Position numbers and translations under genes: made by a program. From contig NZ_LT670847.1 of assembly GCF_900142895.1 (NCBI RefSeq), positions 1,860,001 to 1,924,000 of the forward strand: DNA of 64,000 nt, read 5' to 3'. Each line of letters starts with the position of its first letter. The first letter of the stretch is position 1. This stretch comes from Vreelandella subglaciescola. GTDB lineage: Bacteria > Pseudomonadota > Gammaproteobacteria > Pseudomonadales > Halomonadaceae. Shown one piece after another: positions 17,736-26,430 of the stretch. The notes beneath the pieces are model-generated. The model was not told where the DNA came from. It did no database searches and saw only the letters and a program-made list of their open reading frames with translations.

Positions 17736-18517
17736 TGGATGCTCGCAGTAACATGACCGATACACATACAACCGACGACGACGCGACCACCGGCCCGGAA
17801 AGCGCCGATGCCCCCCTGCACCGCCGCGGTATCAAAAGCTACGTGATCCGCGCCGGGCGCACCACCCAGGCACAAACCCGCGGCCTGATGGATGTCTGGC
17901 CGCGTCTGGGGCTCAACGTTGCCGACGGCCGGCAGGATCTCGACGCCCTGTTTGGCCGCCGCGCACCCCGCGTGGTCGAAATCGGCTTTGGCATGGGCAA
18001 CTCGCTGGTCGAGCAGGCCGAAACCCATCCGGATAGCGACTTTATCGGCATCGAGGTGCACGCGCCGGGCGTGGGCAAGCTGCTCGACGAAGCCGACAAG
18101 CGCGGGCTGACCAACCTGCGGATCTACCGCGAAGATGCCCTGGCCGTGCTCGAGCAGTGCCTGCCCGAAGGCAGCATCGATACCCTGCAGCTATTCTTCC
18201 CCGACCCCTGGACGAAGAAAAAGCACCACAAGCGGCGCATCGTGCAGCCGGCCTTTGTCGAACTGGTGCGCTCGCGCTTGGCACCCGGCGGTCGCTTTCA
18301 TTTGGCCACCGATTGGGAAGCCTACGCCGAGTGGATGGCGGAAGTGCTGGACGCCGCACCCGGCTTTGCCAATACCGCCGACGCCGCCACGGCGCCCTAC
18401 GTGCCGCGCCCGGCGTTTCGCCCGCTGACCAAGTTTGAGTTACGCGGCGAGAAGCTGGGCCACGGCGTCTGGGATCTGATCTATCGCCACGACACAGCGC
18501 CCCACGAGGCGCCATAA
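17735..18517 (+). CDS. trmB: tRNA (guanine-N7-)-methyltransferase
   Basis: TrmB methylates G46 of tRNA using S-adenosylmethionine. The SAM-binding motif is VEIGFGMGNSLVEQA (about residue 90), followed by FIGIEVHAPGVG and the TrmB signature FPDPWTKKKHHKRRIVQP. The product has 260 residues; the first 40 are polar and variable. ATG 17735 overlaps the thiG stop, and ATG 17753 is an alternative start six codons in. No plus-strand terminator follows directly; the hairpin after the gene is oriented for minus-strand transcripts. Confidence 0.94.
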   Translation: MDARSNMTDTHTTDDDATTGPESADAPLHRRGIKSYVIRAGRTTQAQTRGLMDVWPRLGLNVADGRQDLDALFGRRAPRVVEIGFGMGNSLVEQAETHPDSDFIGIEVHAPGVGKLLDEADKRGLTNLRIYREDALAVLEQCLPEGSIDTLQLFFPDPWTKKKHHKRRIVQPAFVELVRSRLAPGGRFHLATDWEAYAEWMAEVLDAAPGFANTADAATAPYVPRPAFRPLTKFELRGEKLGHGVWDLIYRHDTAPHEAP

Positions 18518-18532
18518 CGGCGCCAACCGCGC

Positions 18533-18560
18533 AAAAAAAAGCCGCTCTGAAAAGAGCGGC
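18533..18560 (-). terminator. Hairpin terminator reading leftward
   Basis: GCCGCTCT-GAAA-AGAGCGGC is a perfect 8-bp stem with a tetraloop. The run of eight A on its left is a T-run on the minus strand, so it terminates leftward transcription, presumably from the AEC transporter gene about 190 bases away. It may also fold at the end of the trmB mRNA. Confidence 0.8.
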
Positions 18561-18621
18561 AATAAGACCGTGACTAGCTATCATGAATAGCCGTCTTGAC
18601 TAGCAATGAGAGGGAGAAACC

Positions 18622-18651
18622 ATGGCAGTTAACTGGCGGTTACTGCCGTGA
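18622..18651 (+). CDS. Possible nine-residue peptide with a strong ribosome binding site
   Basis: ATG at 18622 opens a frame MAVNWRLLP followed by TGA. It is preceded by AGAGGGAGAAACC, a better Shine-Dalgarno match than many genes here have. It lies in the 230-base gap between trmB and the AEC transporter and overlaps an imperfect inverted repeat (GGCAGTTAAC / GGTTACTGCC). It could be a leader peptide, a remnant or chance. I recognise no family. Confidence 0.2.
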   Translation: MAVNWRLLP

Positions 18652-18746
18652 TTTGCGGCGTCTCATCAAACGCCACCCCTGCAATGTAATCATTCTCATT
18701 TACCCCGTCAACACAAATGCGACGCTTTTTTATTTAACTCTTCTTA

Positions 18747-19661
18747 TCAGGCGACCAACTGCAGCCATAGCGGCAGGGTGAGCATCGCCAACAGCGTCTG
18801 CCCGGTAATAATGGCGGCCATCATCTCGGCATCGCCGCCCAGCTGGCGCGCCAGAATATAGGCCGACGTCGCCGTCGGCAGCGCGGCAAAGAGCAGCGCC
18901 ACATCGCGGCTGACGGGGTCCAGATGTAATAGCCAGGCAAGCGCCAGCGCCAACCCCGGCATCAACACCAGCTTGACGCCCGCCGCGGCAAACACGCCCC
19001 GGTTCAGGCGCAAGAGCGCCGGCAAGCGCAGTGCCACGCCCACCGCCAGCAGCCCGAGGGGCAGCGCGGCGCGACCCACCAGCGTCACCGTCTCTTCACT
19101 CCAGCCGGGAAGTCCCACGCCGGAAAGGTTAAGCCCCACACCCAGCAGGCAGGCAATAATCAGCGGATTTTTCATTAGCGCCAGCGCGCTTTTCCCCAAC
19201 CCTCCGCGCCCCAGGGTGCCGGCGGCCACAAACCCCGCCACGCAAATCACGTTGACCGTCGGCACCATCAGCGCCACCGCGACCGCCGCCACGGTCGCGC
19301 CCGGGCCGGCGTGAAGCGCGGCGGCACCGGCCACGCCCACATAGGTATTAAATCGCAGCGCCCCCTGAAACACCGAGGTAAACGCGGCGGCCTCAAGCCC
19401 CAGCCGATGGCGCAGGCGCCACAGTGATAAGGCAAATACCGCCATGGCGCCCAGCAATACAATGGCCAGACGCCCCACGGGTACCCGGCTGATTTCCGCC
19501 GTGGCAAGCGTTCCCACCAACATGGCGGGAAACAGGACGAAATACACCAGCCGCTCCAGCTGCGGCCAGAAACCGGCCGGCAGAAAACGCCCCGCGCCCA
19601 GCACGGCGCCCAGAGCTATCAGCGCAAAAAGCGGCCCCAGCGCGTCAATGATGCTCGTCAT
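18747..19661 (-). CDS. AEC-family transporter
   Basis: This is a ten-helix permease of the auxin efflux carrier (AEC) family, whose bacterial members export or import malate, malonate or other small metabolites. From ATG 19661 (MTSIIDALGPLFALIALGAV; GGGAGA site upstream) it has 304 residues, the usual length. Recognisable elements are LVYFVLFPAMLVGTLA in the second helix, VINVIC-type central helix VPTVNVICVAGFVAAG, and a C-terminal half starting KNPLIIACLLGVGLNLSG. A longer start at 19691 is possible but lacks a site. The substrate cannot be told from sequence. Confidence 0.88.
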   Translation of the reverse strand: MTSIIDALGPLFALIALGAVLGAGRFLPAGFWPQLERLVYFVLFPAMLVGTLATAEISRVPVGRLAIVLLGAMAVFALSLWRLRHRLGLEAAAFTSVFQGALRFNTYVGVAGAAALHAGPGATVAAVAVALMVPTVNVICVAGFVAAGTLGRGGLGKSALALMKNPLIIACLLGVGLNLSGVGLPGWSEETVTLVGRAALPLGLLAVGVALRLPALLRLNRGVFAAAGVKLVLMPGLALALAWLLHLDPVSRDVALLFAALPTATSAYILARQLGGDAEMMAAIITGQTLLAMLTLPLWLQLVA

Positions 19662-19863
19662 GCATATCTCCCATAGGCCACCCTCTTCCACATTACGTCA
19701 GCTGGACAGAGCCCGCTAACCTGCGACATCCCAGCACAGGGGGGCCGGCGTAATAGCTGCTACCATGTGAGAATTGATGCTGCCTTCCCGGCGCTATCTT
19801 TCTCCCATCGCTTGGGTAGCAATAAATGTTGACTCTGTCATGAACCTTGCCAAGAGCCCTGCC

Positions 19864-20367
19864 ATGAAACAGACGCCAGATCCCGCCGATGGCGCGCGCT
19901 TCCCCGTTCTCAGAGTGCTGATTCTGGTCACCGGTATCGCGCTGGCGGCGTTTAGCTGGTATGCGCTGTCCAACTGGCTGCGCAGCGACGACGATGTTAC
20001 CTGGTACCCTCCCACGCAGGAATGCAACCTTCATCAGGGGGCCTGCTCCACGGCGCTGGGCGATAACGGCCGACTCGCGCTTCAGGTGCCCGTCAGCGGG
20101 CGTATACAGGCGCTGGAGCGGCTACCGCTAACCGTTGAGGTCGAAGGCGTGAACGCTCAGGCTGCAGCGGTAGACTTTATTGGCCGCGGCATGGATATGG
20201 GGCTTAACCACTTCCCCCTGCAGGCCGCCGGACAGGGGCAGTTCAGCGGGCAGGGGCAGGTGGGTGTCTGCACGCAGGACATCATGCCGTGGCGCGCGCG
20301 GGTGATTCTGGACACGCCCGACGGGCGCATTGGCAGCTGGTTCGATTTCGACGTGGCAAGGAGCTAG
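19864..20367 (+). CDS. Single-pass membrane protein with FixH/YtkA-like periplasmic domain
   Basis: I do not recognise a named family with certainty. The protein has an N-terminal membrane anchor (VLRVLILVTGIALAAFSWYAL variant at about residues 15-35) and a periplasmic domain of about 120 residues. That domain has beta-rich spacing and the stretch GRGMDMGLNHFPLQAAG followed by GQGQVGVCTQDIMPWRARV, reminiscent of FixH/YtkA-like Ig-fold domains. Three cysteines are present (two in ECNLHQGACS, one in GVCTQD) and might form a disulfide or metal site. ATG 19864 is favoured, though frames from 19774 or 19840 remain possible. It converges on the esterase gene, with a hairpin between them. Confidence 0.55.
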   Translation: MKQTPDPADGARFPVLRVLILVTGIALAAFSWYALSNWLRSDDDVTWYPPTQECNLHQGACSTALGDNGRLALQVPVSGRIQALERLPLTVEVEGVNAQAAAVDFIGRGMDMGLNHFPLQAAGQGQFSGQGQVGVCTQDIMPWRARVILDTPDGRIGSWFDFDVARS

Positions 20368-20400
20368 GCCATCGACCACGGCGAGATTCTTGAACAGGTA

Positions 20401-20434
20401 TGCTTCCACCAACCCCGAAGGGCTGGTGGAAGCA
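20401..20434. terminator. Long hairpin between convergent genes
   Basis: TGCTTCCACCAACC and GGCTGGTGGAAGCA form a 14-bp stem with one mismatch and a short loop. No T-run follows on either strand, so it may be a weak bidirectional terminator or an mRNA-stabilising structure. Confidence 0.5.
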
Positions 20435-20460
20435 TTACAGGCCGCATTGGAACGGCAGGC

Positions 20461-21435
20461 TTAGCGGGGGGTATCCGGCGATTCCTGCAGGCGGCCGAGC
20501 ATGTCCAGCAAGGCGCCGGCCTGAGTGCCGTCGCGGGTATCATGAAGCGGGTACAGCTGCCACGAGCTTTCGGCAAAGCCCCACCAGTCCCAGCAGCCCT
20601 GCGGGTTGGCCAGCGAGCTTTCGGCCTGGGGATAAAGCACCACTTCGTCGTGGGCGTCAGCCCAGGCATTGAGCCCGCTGTTTCGAGCGAAGGTATCGCC
20701 AAGGGTCTCGGCACTCATCTGGCAGCCGTGCAGCGCCAGCGTCGCGCCGCAGCCGCCGGCGGTGCACGCCTCGGGCACGTAGACGTAGCCACTATCGGCA
20801 AGCCCGCGGGCTTCAAAATCGCTTTGGTCAAAGGCGCGCAGCTCACCGGCAGCGGACGCTTGTTCAGCGCGACGCTCCGGATACAGCCAGTCCAGCATGT
20901 CGCCGGCCACCTTGTCCGCCGCTTTCGGCCAGCCGTGGCCCGCCTGCTCATCACGTTCAACCTTGAGCTGATCGCTGCTGGCCAGCCACTGATCAAGCTG
21001 TTCGGCCAGCAAATCGCCCAGCACCGGTTCAATGACGTCGTCTTGCTGGCCGTGCCAGACAAAGGCGCGCAGCCGGCTTAGCGCGGCGTCTTCGCCCAGC
21101 TGCCCCCGGGACTGATAATCAGCGCGACGCTCGTCAAGCACCGCCAGCGACGGCTCGCCGACGCGCGTCATCATGCACTGGTTGAGCGCCAGGCTCAGCT
21201 TGCCCTGCGCGCACCCCCAGGGGCCTGCGGCCAGCACGCCAAGCCCGTGAAAGCGCTCCGGCCAGGCCACCGCCAGCTGGGTGGCCATGTAGCCGCCGGA
21301 CGACACGCCCACAACGCTTGCCTGATCGGCCACGGTACCCAACGCCGGCAGTGCCGGCGGCGGTATTGCCTCTTCCGCAGCCGCGCTTGATAGCGGCACG
21401 AGAAGACCTGCGACCACCCCTAGCCACGGTGCCAT
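20461..21435 (-). CDS. PHA depolymerase-like secreted esterase (type 2 catalytic domain)
   Basis: The 324-residue product resembles short-chain-length polyhydroxyalkanoate depolymerases of the type 2 catalytic-domain class and related esterases. A signal peptide (MAPWLGVVAGLLVPLSSAAA) is followed by the lipase box GVSSGGYMA, where the second Ser is the nucleophile (about residue 46). Later stretches ALHGCQMSAETLGDTFARN, LYPQAESSLANPQGCWDWWG and the end of the domain are characteristic. There is no substrate-binding or linker domain, so it may act on soluble oligomers or on periplasmic substrate. Its start lies 3 bases downstream of the end of the FKBP gene, which is transcribed the same way, so they may form an operon. 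Confidence 0.75.
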   Translation of the reverse strand: MAPWLGVVAGLLVPLSSAAAEEAIPPPALPALGTVADQASVVGVSSGGYMATQLAVAWPERFHGLGVLAAGPWGCAQGKLSLALNQCMMTRVGEPSLAVLDERRADYQSRGQLGEDAALSRLRAFVWHGQQDDVIEPVLGDLLAEQLDQWLASSDQLKVERDEQAGHGWPKAADKVAGDMLDWLYPERRAEQASAAGELRAFDQSDFEARGLADSGYVYVPEACTAGGCGATLALHGCQMSAETLGDTFARNSGLNAWADAHDEVVLYPQAESSLANPQGCWDWWGFAESSWQLYPLHDTRDGTQAGALLDMLGRLQESPDTPR

Positions 21436-21438
21436 GGC

Positions 21439-22173
21439 TTACTCGTCGTCCTCTGCATCCTTCTTGGTGTCCGCGGCGCTCTCGGCTTGCTCGGCGCTCT
21501 CGACGTCCAGCAGTTCAACGCGGAAAGTCAGCACTTCGTTGGGGCCGATGGGACCCTGGCCGCGCTCGCCGTAGGCAAGCTCTGCGGGGATGTAGAGTTT
21601 CCACGTATCGCCCACGCTCATCAGCTGCAGCGCTTCCTGCCAGCCTTCGATCACCTGATTGACCTTGAAGCTGACCGGCTCGCCGCGCTCGATCGAGCTG
21701 TCGAATACGGTGCCGTCCAGCAGCGTGCCTTCGTAGTCGACCTTGACGGTATCTTCCGCACCCGGGGTCTGGCCGTCACCGGACTCAAGCGCTTCGTACT
21801 GCAGGCCGGAATCGGTCACGGTTACCGCATCGCGCTCGGCATTTTCTTCCAGAAACGCTTTACCCTGCTTCTGGTTTTCCGTGGCGACCTGCGACGCTTC
21901 TTGCTGGCGCGCTTCCATGGCGTTTTGCTGGAACGTCGCCAGCGCGTCAGCCATTTCGTCTTCGTTCAGGGCCAGTTCGTTGTCGTCGAACACGTCGCGC
22001 ATGCCCTGGGTAAAGGTGTCAATATCCAGATCTTCGACATCGGCGTGCATGCTTTCGCCAAGGGTGACGCCAAGGCTGTAGGCCAGGCGCTCTTCTTCGC
22101 TTTCCGGAGCGGCAAGCGCCAGCGGGGCGGCCACCAGAGCGGCCAGCGAAACGGTAGTCAGCAATGTTTTCAT
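21439..22173 (-). CDS. FKBP-type peptidyl-prolyl cis-trans isomerase, periplasmic
   Basis: This 244-residue protein is an FkpA/Mip-type isomerase that helps fold envelope proteins. It has a signal peptide (MKTLLTTVSLAALVAAPLAL), an N-terminal helical dimerisation domain (LAYSLGVTLGESMHA through AMEARQQEA) and the FKBP domain (DTVKVDYEGTLLDGTVFDSS, VIEGWQEALQLMSVG, IPAELAYGERGQGPIGPNE). The last 20 residues are acidic and low-complexity, a trait also seen in the nearby TRAP binding protein and fitting a halophilic host. It is divergent from the TRAP binding-protein gene. Confidence 0.93.
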   Translation of the reverse strand: MKTLLTTVSLAALVAAPLALAAPESEEERLAYSLGVTLGESMHADVEDLDIDTFTQGMRDVFDDNELALNEDEMADALATFQQNAMEARQQEASQVATENQKQGKAFLEENAERDAVTVTDSGLQYEALESGDGQTPGAEDTVKVDYEGTLLDGTVFDSSIERGEPVSFKVNQVIEGWQEALQLMSVGDTWKLYIPAELAYGERGQGPIGPNEVLTFRVELLDVESAEQAESAADTKKDAEDDE

Positions 22174-22382
22174 GGCAGAGCCTTATCAATAAACAAAATG
22201 GGTGACTTGGAGCGATGCTTTGCGTCTCAAACATCGCATATCAAACATCGCGTTACCATAGCAGGCGAAGCGCACAGACGCACCTAAACCCCCGTTCTAT
22301 TGGCTAAAACCCGGACCTTTACCTTGACATAACGCCATGATTACTCTTCTCTAAGTATGTCATTACAAAAAGGAGCACAATA

Positions 22383-23492
22383 ATGAAACTGCACAAACTA
22401 GTAGCCGGTATTACCGCTTGCGGTCTTCTCAGCGTTGCCGCGTCAGCGAACGCGGAAACGTGGCGTTTTGGCCTCGAAGAAATCGAGGGCAGCGTGCAGG
22501 ACGGCTATGCTCAGGAATTTAAAAAGCTGATCGAAGAAAAATCCGACGGTGATGTTACCGTTGAGCTGCTGCCCTACGGCTCTTGGGGATCAACGTATTC
22601 CGCCCTTTATGATGCAGTACAGAATGGCGCCATTCCGCTTGGCTTTGGTTCAGGTGCCCTAGGCGGTACCGTGCCGGAAAGCCAGCTGCTCAGCCTGAAC
22701 TTTGTTATGCCCGCCGATCAGATGGAAACGGCAAAAGTGCTGAACTCCGACGAATTTCTCAAAAGCGACGCTTGGCAAGACTCGTTCCGCCAGCGCGGCC
22801 TGGTGCCCATCGCCGAACTGGCGGAAGGCTATCAAGTGTGGACCACTAACAAGGAAATCCGCGAGCCCAAAGATATGAAAGGGCTGAAAATCCGAGTGAT
22901 GGATAACAGCCTGCTGCGCGAAGGCTATAAGGCCTACGGCGCTGCCCCCATCACCATTGCTTACGGCGAGCTTTACAGCGCGCTGCAGCAGGAGCAGGCA
23001 GACGGCAACATCCAGCCGGTCTTTGCCCACGAAGAAATGGGCTTTTATGAAGTCCAGGACTACATGATCTTTGCCAAGCAGTCCCAATTCGTCGCCACGC
23101 TCATGGCCAACGAAGAGTGGTACGACGGCCTTAGCGACGAGCAGCAAAGCATGCTCGACGACGTGACCGGCGAGCTGGTCCAGACGGGCTACGACATCCA
23201 GGACAAGTTCAATAGCGAGCGCCTGGAAACCATCAAGGAAAAGAGCGATATCGAGATCATCGAGCTTACCGATGAGCAGCGCGACAAGTTCCGCGAAATG
23301 GCCAAGCCGGTACGTGACAGCTTCGTTGATGACGTAGGCGAACGCGGCGGTAAAGCACTCGATGCCCTGCTTGCGGCCTTCGATGAAAAAGACGGCGACT
23401 CTGCCGACATGAAATCGTCTGACAAAGATTCTGGCGACATGAAGTCTGACGACGACATGGAATCTGCCGACATGGAATCAGAAGAGAAATAA
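22383..23492 (+). CDS. TRAP transporter substrate-binding protein (DctP type)
   Basis: This is a periplasmic DctP-family binding protein, probably for an organic acid. A signal peptide (MKLHKLVAGITACGLLSVAA) precedes the mature part, which has VTVELLPYGSWGSTYSALYD, GLKIRVMDNSLLREGYKAYG with the carboxylate-binding Arg, and AYGELYSALQQEQADGNIQP. An AGGAG site lies 8 bases before ATG 22383. The last 40 residues are an unusual Asp/Ser/Met/Lys repeat (DMKSSDKDSGDMKSDDDMES) not found in typical DctP proteins. The matching membrane subunits are encoded convergently just downstream on the minus strand, so this TRAP system is split into two transcription units. Confidence 0.9.
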   Translation: MKLHKLVAGITACGLLSVAASANAETWRFGLEEIEGSVQDGYAQEFKKLIEEKSDGDVTVELLPYGSWGSTYSALYDAVQNGAIPLGFGSGALGGTVPESQLLSLNFVMPADQMETAKVLNSDEFLKSDAWQDSFRQRGLVPIAELAEGYQVWTTNKEIREPKDMKGLKIRVMDNSLLREGYKAYGAAPITIAYGELYSALQQEQADGNIQPVFAHEEMGFYEVQDYMIFAKQSQFVATLMANEEWYDGLSDEQQSMLDDVTGELVQTGYDIQDKFNSERLETIKEKSDIEIIELTDEQRDKFREMAKPVRDSFVDDVGERGGKALDALLAAFDEKDGDSADMKSSDKDSGDMKSDDDMESADMESEEK

Positions 23493-23549
23493 CGCGCTGC
23501 ATCAGCACGCGGATCGACCCGCCGTAAAAAGCAGGTCGTAAAAAGCAAC

Positions 23550-23583
23550 AAAGCCGAGTGGTTTTCACCACTCGGCTTTTTTT
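23550..23583 (+). terminator. Terminator between TRAP binding protein and permease genes
   Basis: AAAGCCGAGTGGT-TTTC-ACCACTCGGCTTT is a perfect 13-bp stem followed by a T-run on the plus strand. It sits between convergent genes and may work weakly in the other direction too. Confidence 0.93.
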
Positions 23584-23630
23584 ATCGATGCTACATTGTT
23601 CACTGTTCCGTATGCCGCGTTAGCTACATG

Positions 23631-24911
23631 TTAGTTACCCAGCGAAGGCAGCAGTAACGAGATCTGCGGGAACACGATGAGGAGTATCGTCGCCAACAGC
23701 ATAATCACGATAAACGGCGGCGTGCCACGAATGACGTCCAGATAAGGCCGACGGAATACCGCAATCGCGGTGAAGATATCGCAGCCGAAGGGCGGCGTCG
23801 CCGAACCGATAGCAGCCTGCAGCGTCACGATAACGCCCACGTGGATGGGGTCCAGCCCTGTTGATATAACCAACGGCTTGAAGATCGGCACCAGGATCAG
23901 GATCACCACAATGGGGTCAACGAACATACAGCCCACGAAGAACGCCGCGGCAATCAGCGTTAATGCCAGTAGCTGACTATCACCGATGCCGTCGATCAAC
24001 GGACCAAGCATCTGCTCGGGCACACCGGCGGTCCCCAGTGCCTGCGAGAACGCCGCGCCGATGGCCACCAGAATGAACACCACGGCGGTAATCATGCCGG
24101 TAGACAGCGCAAGGCCCCCCAGGTCGCGAATCGACACCTGGCGGTAAATGACCACTTCAAGAAGCAGTGCGTAGGCAACGGCAACGGCCGAGGCTTCTAC
24201 CGCGCTGAAAAAGCCGCCGTAAATACCGCCAACCACCAGCACCGGAAAGCCCATCGGCAACATGACTTTGCGAATCGCGTAAAAACGCTCTTTCCAGGTT
24301 GCACGCGGTTCCGGCTCAATGCCTTTGATGCGCGCATCGATATAGCAGTAGATGGCGAACAGCATCAGAATCATTACGCCGGGCAAAATACCCGCGAGAA
24401 ACAGGTCGCCGATGGATTCTTTCATCACCACGCCGTAAATGATAAAGCCGATGCTCGGGGGAATGAGCAGGGCAATATCACTGGCGTTGATAATCAGCGC
24501 CAGCGTGAAGCTATCGGTATAGCCTTTTGCCAGCAGGCGTGGGCGCATGGGGCCACCCATGGCGACTACCGTTGCCTGGGTCGAGCCGGAAACAGCGCCG
24601 AACAGCGCACAGGAGGCGGCGGTCGTTATCGGCAGGCCGCCGCGAATGTGGCGGGTAAAGGCATCGACCACGTCGAGCAGCCGGTTGGCCGTATATCCCT
24701 TGGTCAGGATGTCGGCGGCAAAGATGAACATTGGCACCGCCGCGAGTACCCAGCTACCGACCCCGTTAATCATCCAGCTAACGGCCTGATCGGGGCCAAA
24801 AAAGGTCATCCCAGTGAACATCATGTAGAGCGTTCCTGCGGCTAACGGCACCATCATGGGGAACCCCAGCAGCAGCAGCAGCAGCATCATTATCCCGAGT
24901 ACAGCTAGCAT
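23631..24911 (-). CDS. TRAP transporter large permease (DctM)
   Basis: The 426-residue protein is the 12-helix DctM subunit that drives sodium-coupled uptake. It starts MLAVLGIMMLLLLLLGFPMM and contains the DctM stretches LFGAVSGSTQATVVAMGG, NASDIALLIPPSIGFIIYG, and IGSATPPFGCDIFTAIAVF near the C-terminus. It lies downstream of its small permease and is convergent with the DctP-type gene at 22383, most likely its partner. Length and composition are normal. Confidence 0.92.
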   Translation of the reverse strand: MLAVLGIMMLLLLLLGFPMMVPLAAGTLYMMFTGMTFFGPDQAVSWMINGVGSWVLAAVPMFIFAADILTKGYTANRLLDVVDAFTRHIRGGLPITTAASCALFGAVSGSTQATVVAMGGPMRPRLLAKGYTDSFTLALIINASDIALLIPPSIGFIIYGVVMKESIGDLFLAGILPGVMILMLFAIYCYIDARIKGIEPEPRATWKERFYAIRKVMLPMGFPVLVVGGIYGGFFSAVEASAVAVAYALLLEVVIYRQVSIRDLGGLALSTGMITAVVFILVAIGAAFSQALGTAGVPEQMLGPLIDGIGDSQLLALTLIAAAFFVGCMFVDPIVVILILVPIFKPLVISTGLDPIHVGVIVTLQAAIGSATPPFGCDIFTAIAVFRRPYLDVIRGTPPFIVIMLLATILLIVFPQISLLLPSLGN

Positions 24912-24998
24912 GCGATTATCCTCAGTGTTGTTATTGGCATTGCGCTACAAGCTACAACATGGGTTAGCCACGCCGACGCTAAAGGCCTGGCGACGCGA

Positions 24999-25583
24999 TC
25001 AGATACCGTCCGTCGGCACATCAGTAAACTCTTCTTTTTCCCTGAAGTTGCGATAAATATCTTTGCTGATCATATTGCGTACGGCGGTGAGCACGTACTG
25101 CACGCCGGCAAGCGTAAAGCCAATCGGCAACGACGTGTACACTATCCACATGGGGATATGCAGCGCGGAGCTGGTACGCCCACGGCTCTGCATCGTAGTG
25201 ACGTAGCCCAAGGATTTGTAAGCAAAGTAAAACATCAGCGCGGCGGTGCCGATGCAGATAATAATCAACAGGCCCTTGCGCAGCCGGCCGGTTAACTGCT
25301 CGTAAATGGCCGACATGCTGATATGACGCGCGTGACGCGCCGCGTAGCTCACCCCCACAAAAGTGATGATCACGATCAGCATTTCGGTCACCTCGTAGGT
25401 ACCGGAAATCCCCGCGTTAAAGATCAGGGAGCTGACCACGTGGGTGCTCATCAAAAGCGCCATGCCCAGGATGCTTACGGTAATAATCCACTTTTCGATG
25501 GTGCCAAGAACCCTGTCAAAGACGCTAAGCGCATTAAGGAGGGCATTGCTTCGCTGAGGTTTCGTTTGGGGCTGTTGGGTCAT
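24999..25583 (-). CDS. TRAP transporter small permease (DctQ)
   Basis: This is a four-helix DctQ subunit of 194 residues. It has a polar N-terminus, then WIITVSILGMALLMSTHVV and the DctQ-typical GTYEVTEMLIVIITFVGVSY with YAARHARHISMSAIYEQL. AAGGTG lies upstream of ATG 25583. It is co-transcribed with the DctM gene 87 bases downstream. Confidence 0.9.
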   Translation of the reverse strand: MTQQPQTKPQRSNALLNALSVFDRVLGTIEKWIITVSILGMALLMSTHVVSSLIFNAGISGTYEVTEMLIVIITFVGVSYAARHARHISMSAIYEQLTGRLRKGLLIIICIGTAALMFYFAYKSLGYVTTMQSRGRTSSALHIPMWIVYTSLPIGFTLAGVQYVLTAVRNMISKDIYRNFREKEEFTDVPTDGI

Positions 25584-25869
25584 AGTGATTCACCTTAATG
25601 GCTTGCCGCCAAGATGCGGCGGCGATCTCAAGCCAAAGCCCAAAAGCAGCAGGATGTGGCTACTTTGGCTTGGCGCATTGTTGACGTTATTAGCGCGTTG
25701 GGTCATCCGTATGTCGTCGGGCTGTCGGTGGTCAAAGTCATTGGGCGTCATACTTATCACAGCATAGCGCAAGGTCGACGAGTCGCTTGCACGAAGCCGC
25801 ATTTATCGCGGCAAACGCTAAAAAATCATCGCCCTACGGCTTTAACGTTAGCGTACCCGGGCAGGTGCT

Positions 25870-26361
25870 TCAACGCAGCGGCTCCCTCGACTGCGCCCAA
25901 AGCGCTGTCAGATCGCGCGACTGTGCCTGCGTATCAGCAAGCGGATGCGCCTCGTTGGGGAGCGCTTTCTGAACGTATCCGGCCTGCCGGGAAAGTGCCT
26001 CCAGGCGGTTAAGCGCGACTTTTTCCGCCATCAGCTCGGCCTCCTTGAGCGTGTGGCGCAGGCGTGCCAGGGCGGGGTCATCCGCCGCGGCAGACTTTAG
26101 CCAGCGCCGCCTGTCGCGCAGCGGCCAAGTATAATCGCGCTGCCAGGCGACCACCTCAGCCAGCGCTTTTTCGGCTTTTTCTGTAGGCGCCAAGCCGTGA
26201 CCGTTCAGCCACAGACGCCACAACAGTACACATACATCCATACCAACCTCATCCTGCAGACGCAGCAGGCACTGCGATACGCCGGGGCGCGCGTAAAACA
26301 CCAGCGCGAAATCCCACAGTGAATTCTGCTGAATGCCGGCCAATCGGGTAGAATCACGCAT
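25870..26361 (-). CDS. TIGR02444/DUF2390 family protein
   Basis: The 163-residue product matches the TIGR02444 (DUF2390) family of gammaproteobacterial proteins of unknown function. The family start SLWDFALVFYARPGVSQCLL, the central DVCVLLWRLWLNGHG and the WQRDYTWPLRDRRRWLK stretch are visible. In Pseudomonas the homologue also lies beside a yheS-like ABC-F gene, as here (divergent, 69 bases apart). No signal or membrane segment is seen. Function is unknown. Confidence 0.85.
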   Translation of the reverse strand: MRDSTRLAGIQQNSLWDFALVFYARPGVSQCLLRLQDEVGMDVCVLLWRLWLNGHGLAPTEKAEKALAEVVAWQRDYTWPLRDRRRWLKSAAADDPALARLRHTLKEAELMAEKVALNRLEALSRQAGYVQKALPNEAHPLADTQAQSRDLTALWAQSREPLR

Positions 26362-26430
26362 CAGCTATGTTCATAAACTATTTTCACCCACCATCTTCAT
26401 AAATGATGCCCACCTTTTTCGGGAGAACGC

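Noticed and set aside
18596..18781. A 61-codon plus-strand frame between trmB and the AEC gene
   Set aside because: It runs into the AEC coding region on the opposite strand, has no ribosome binding site of its own and no resemblance to a known family.
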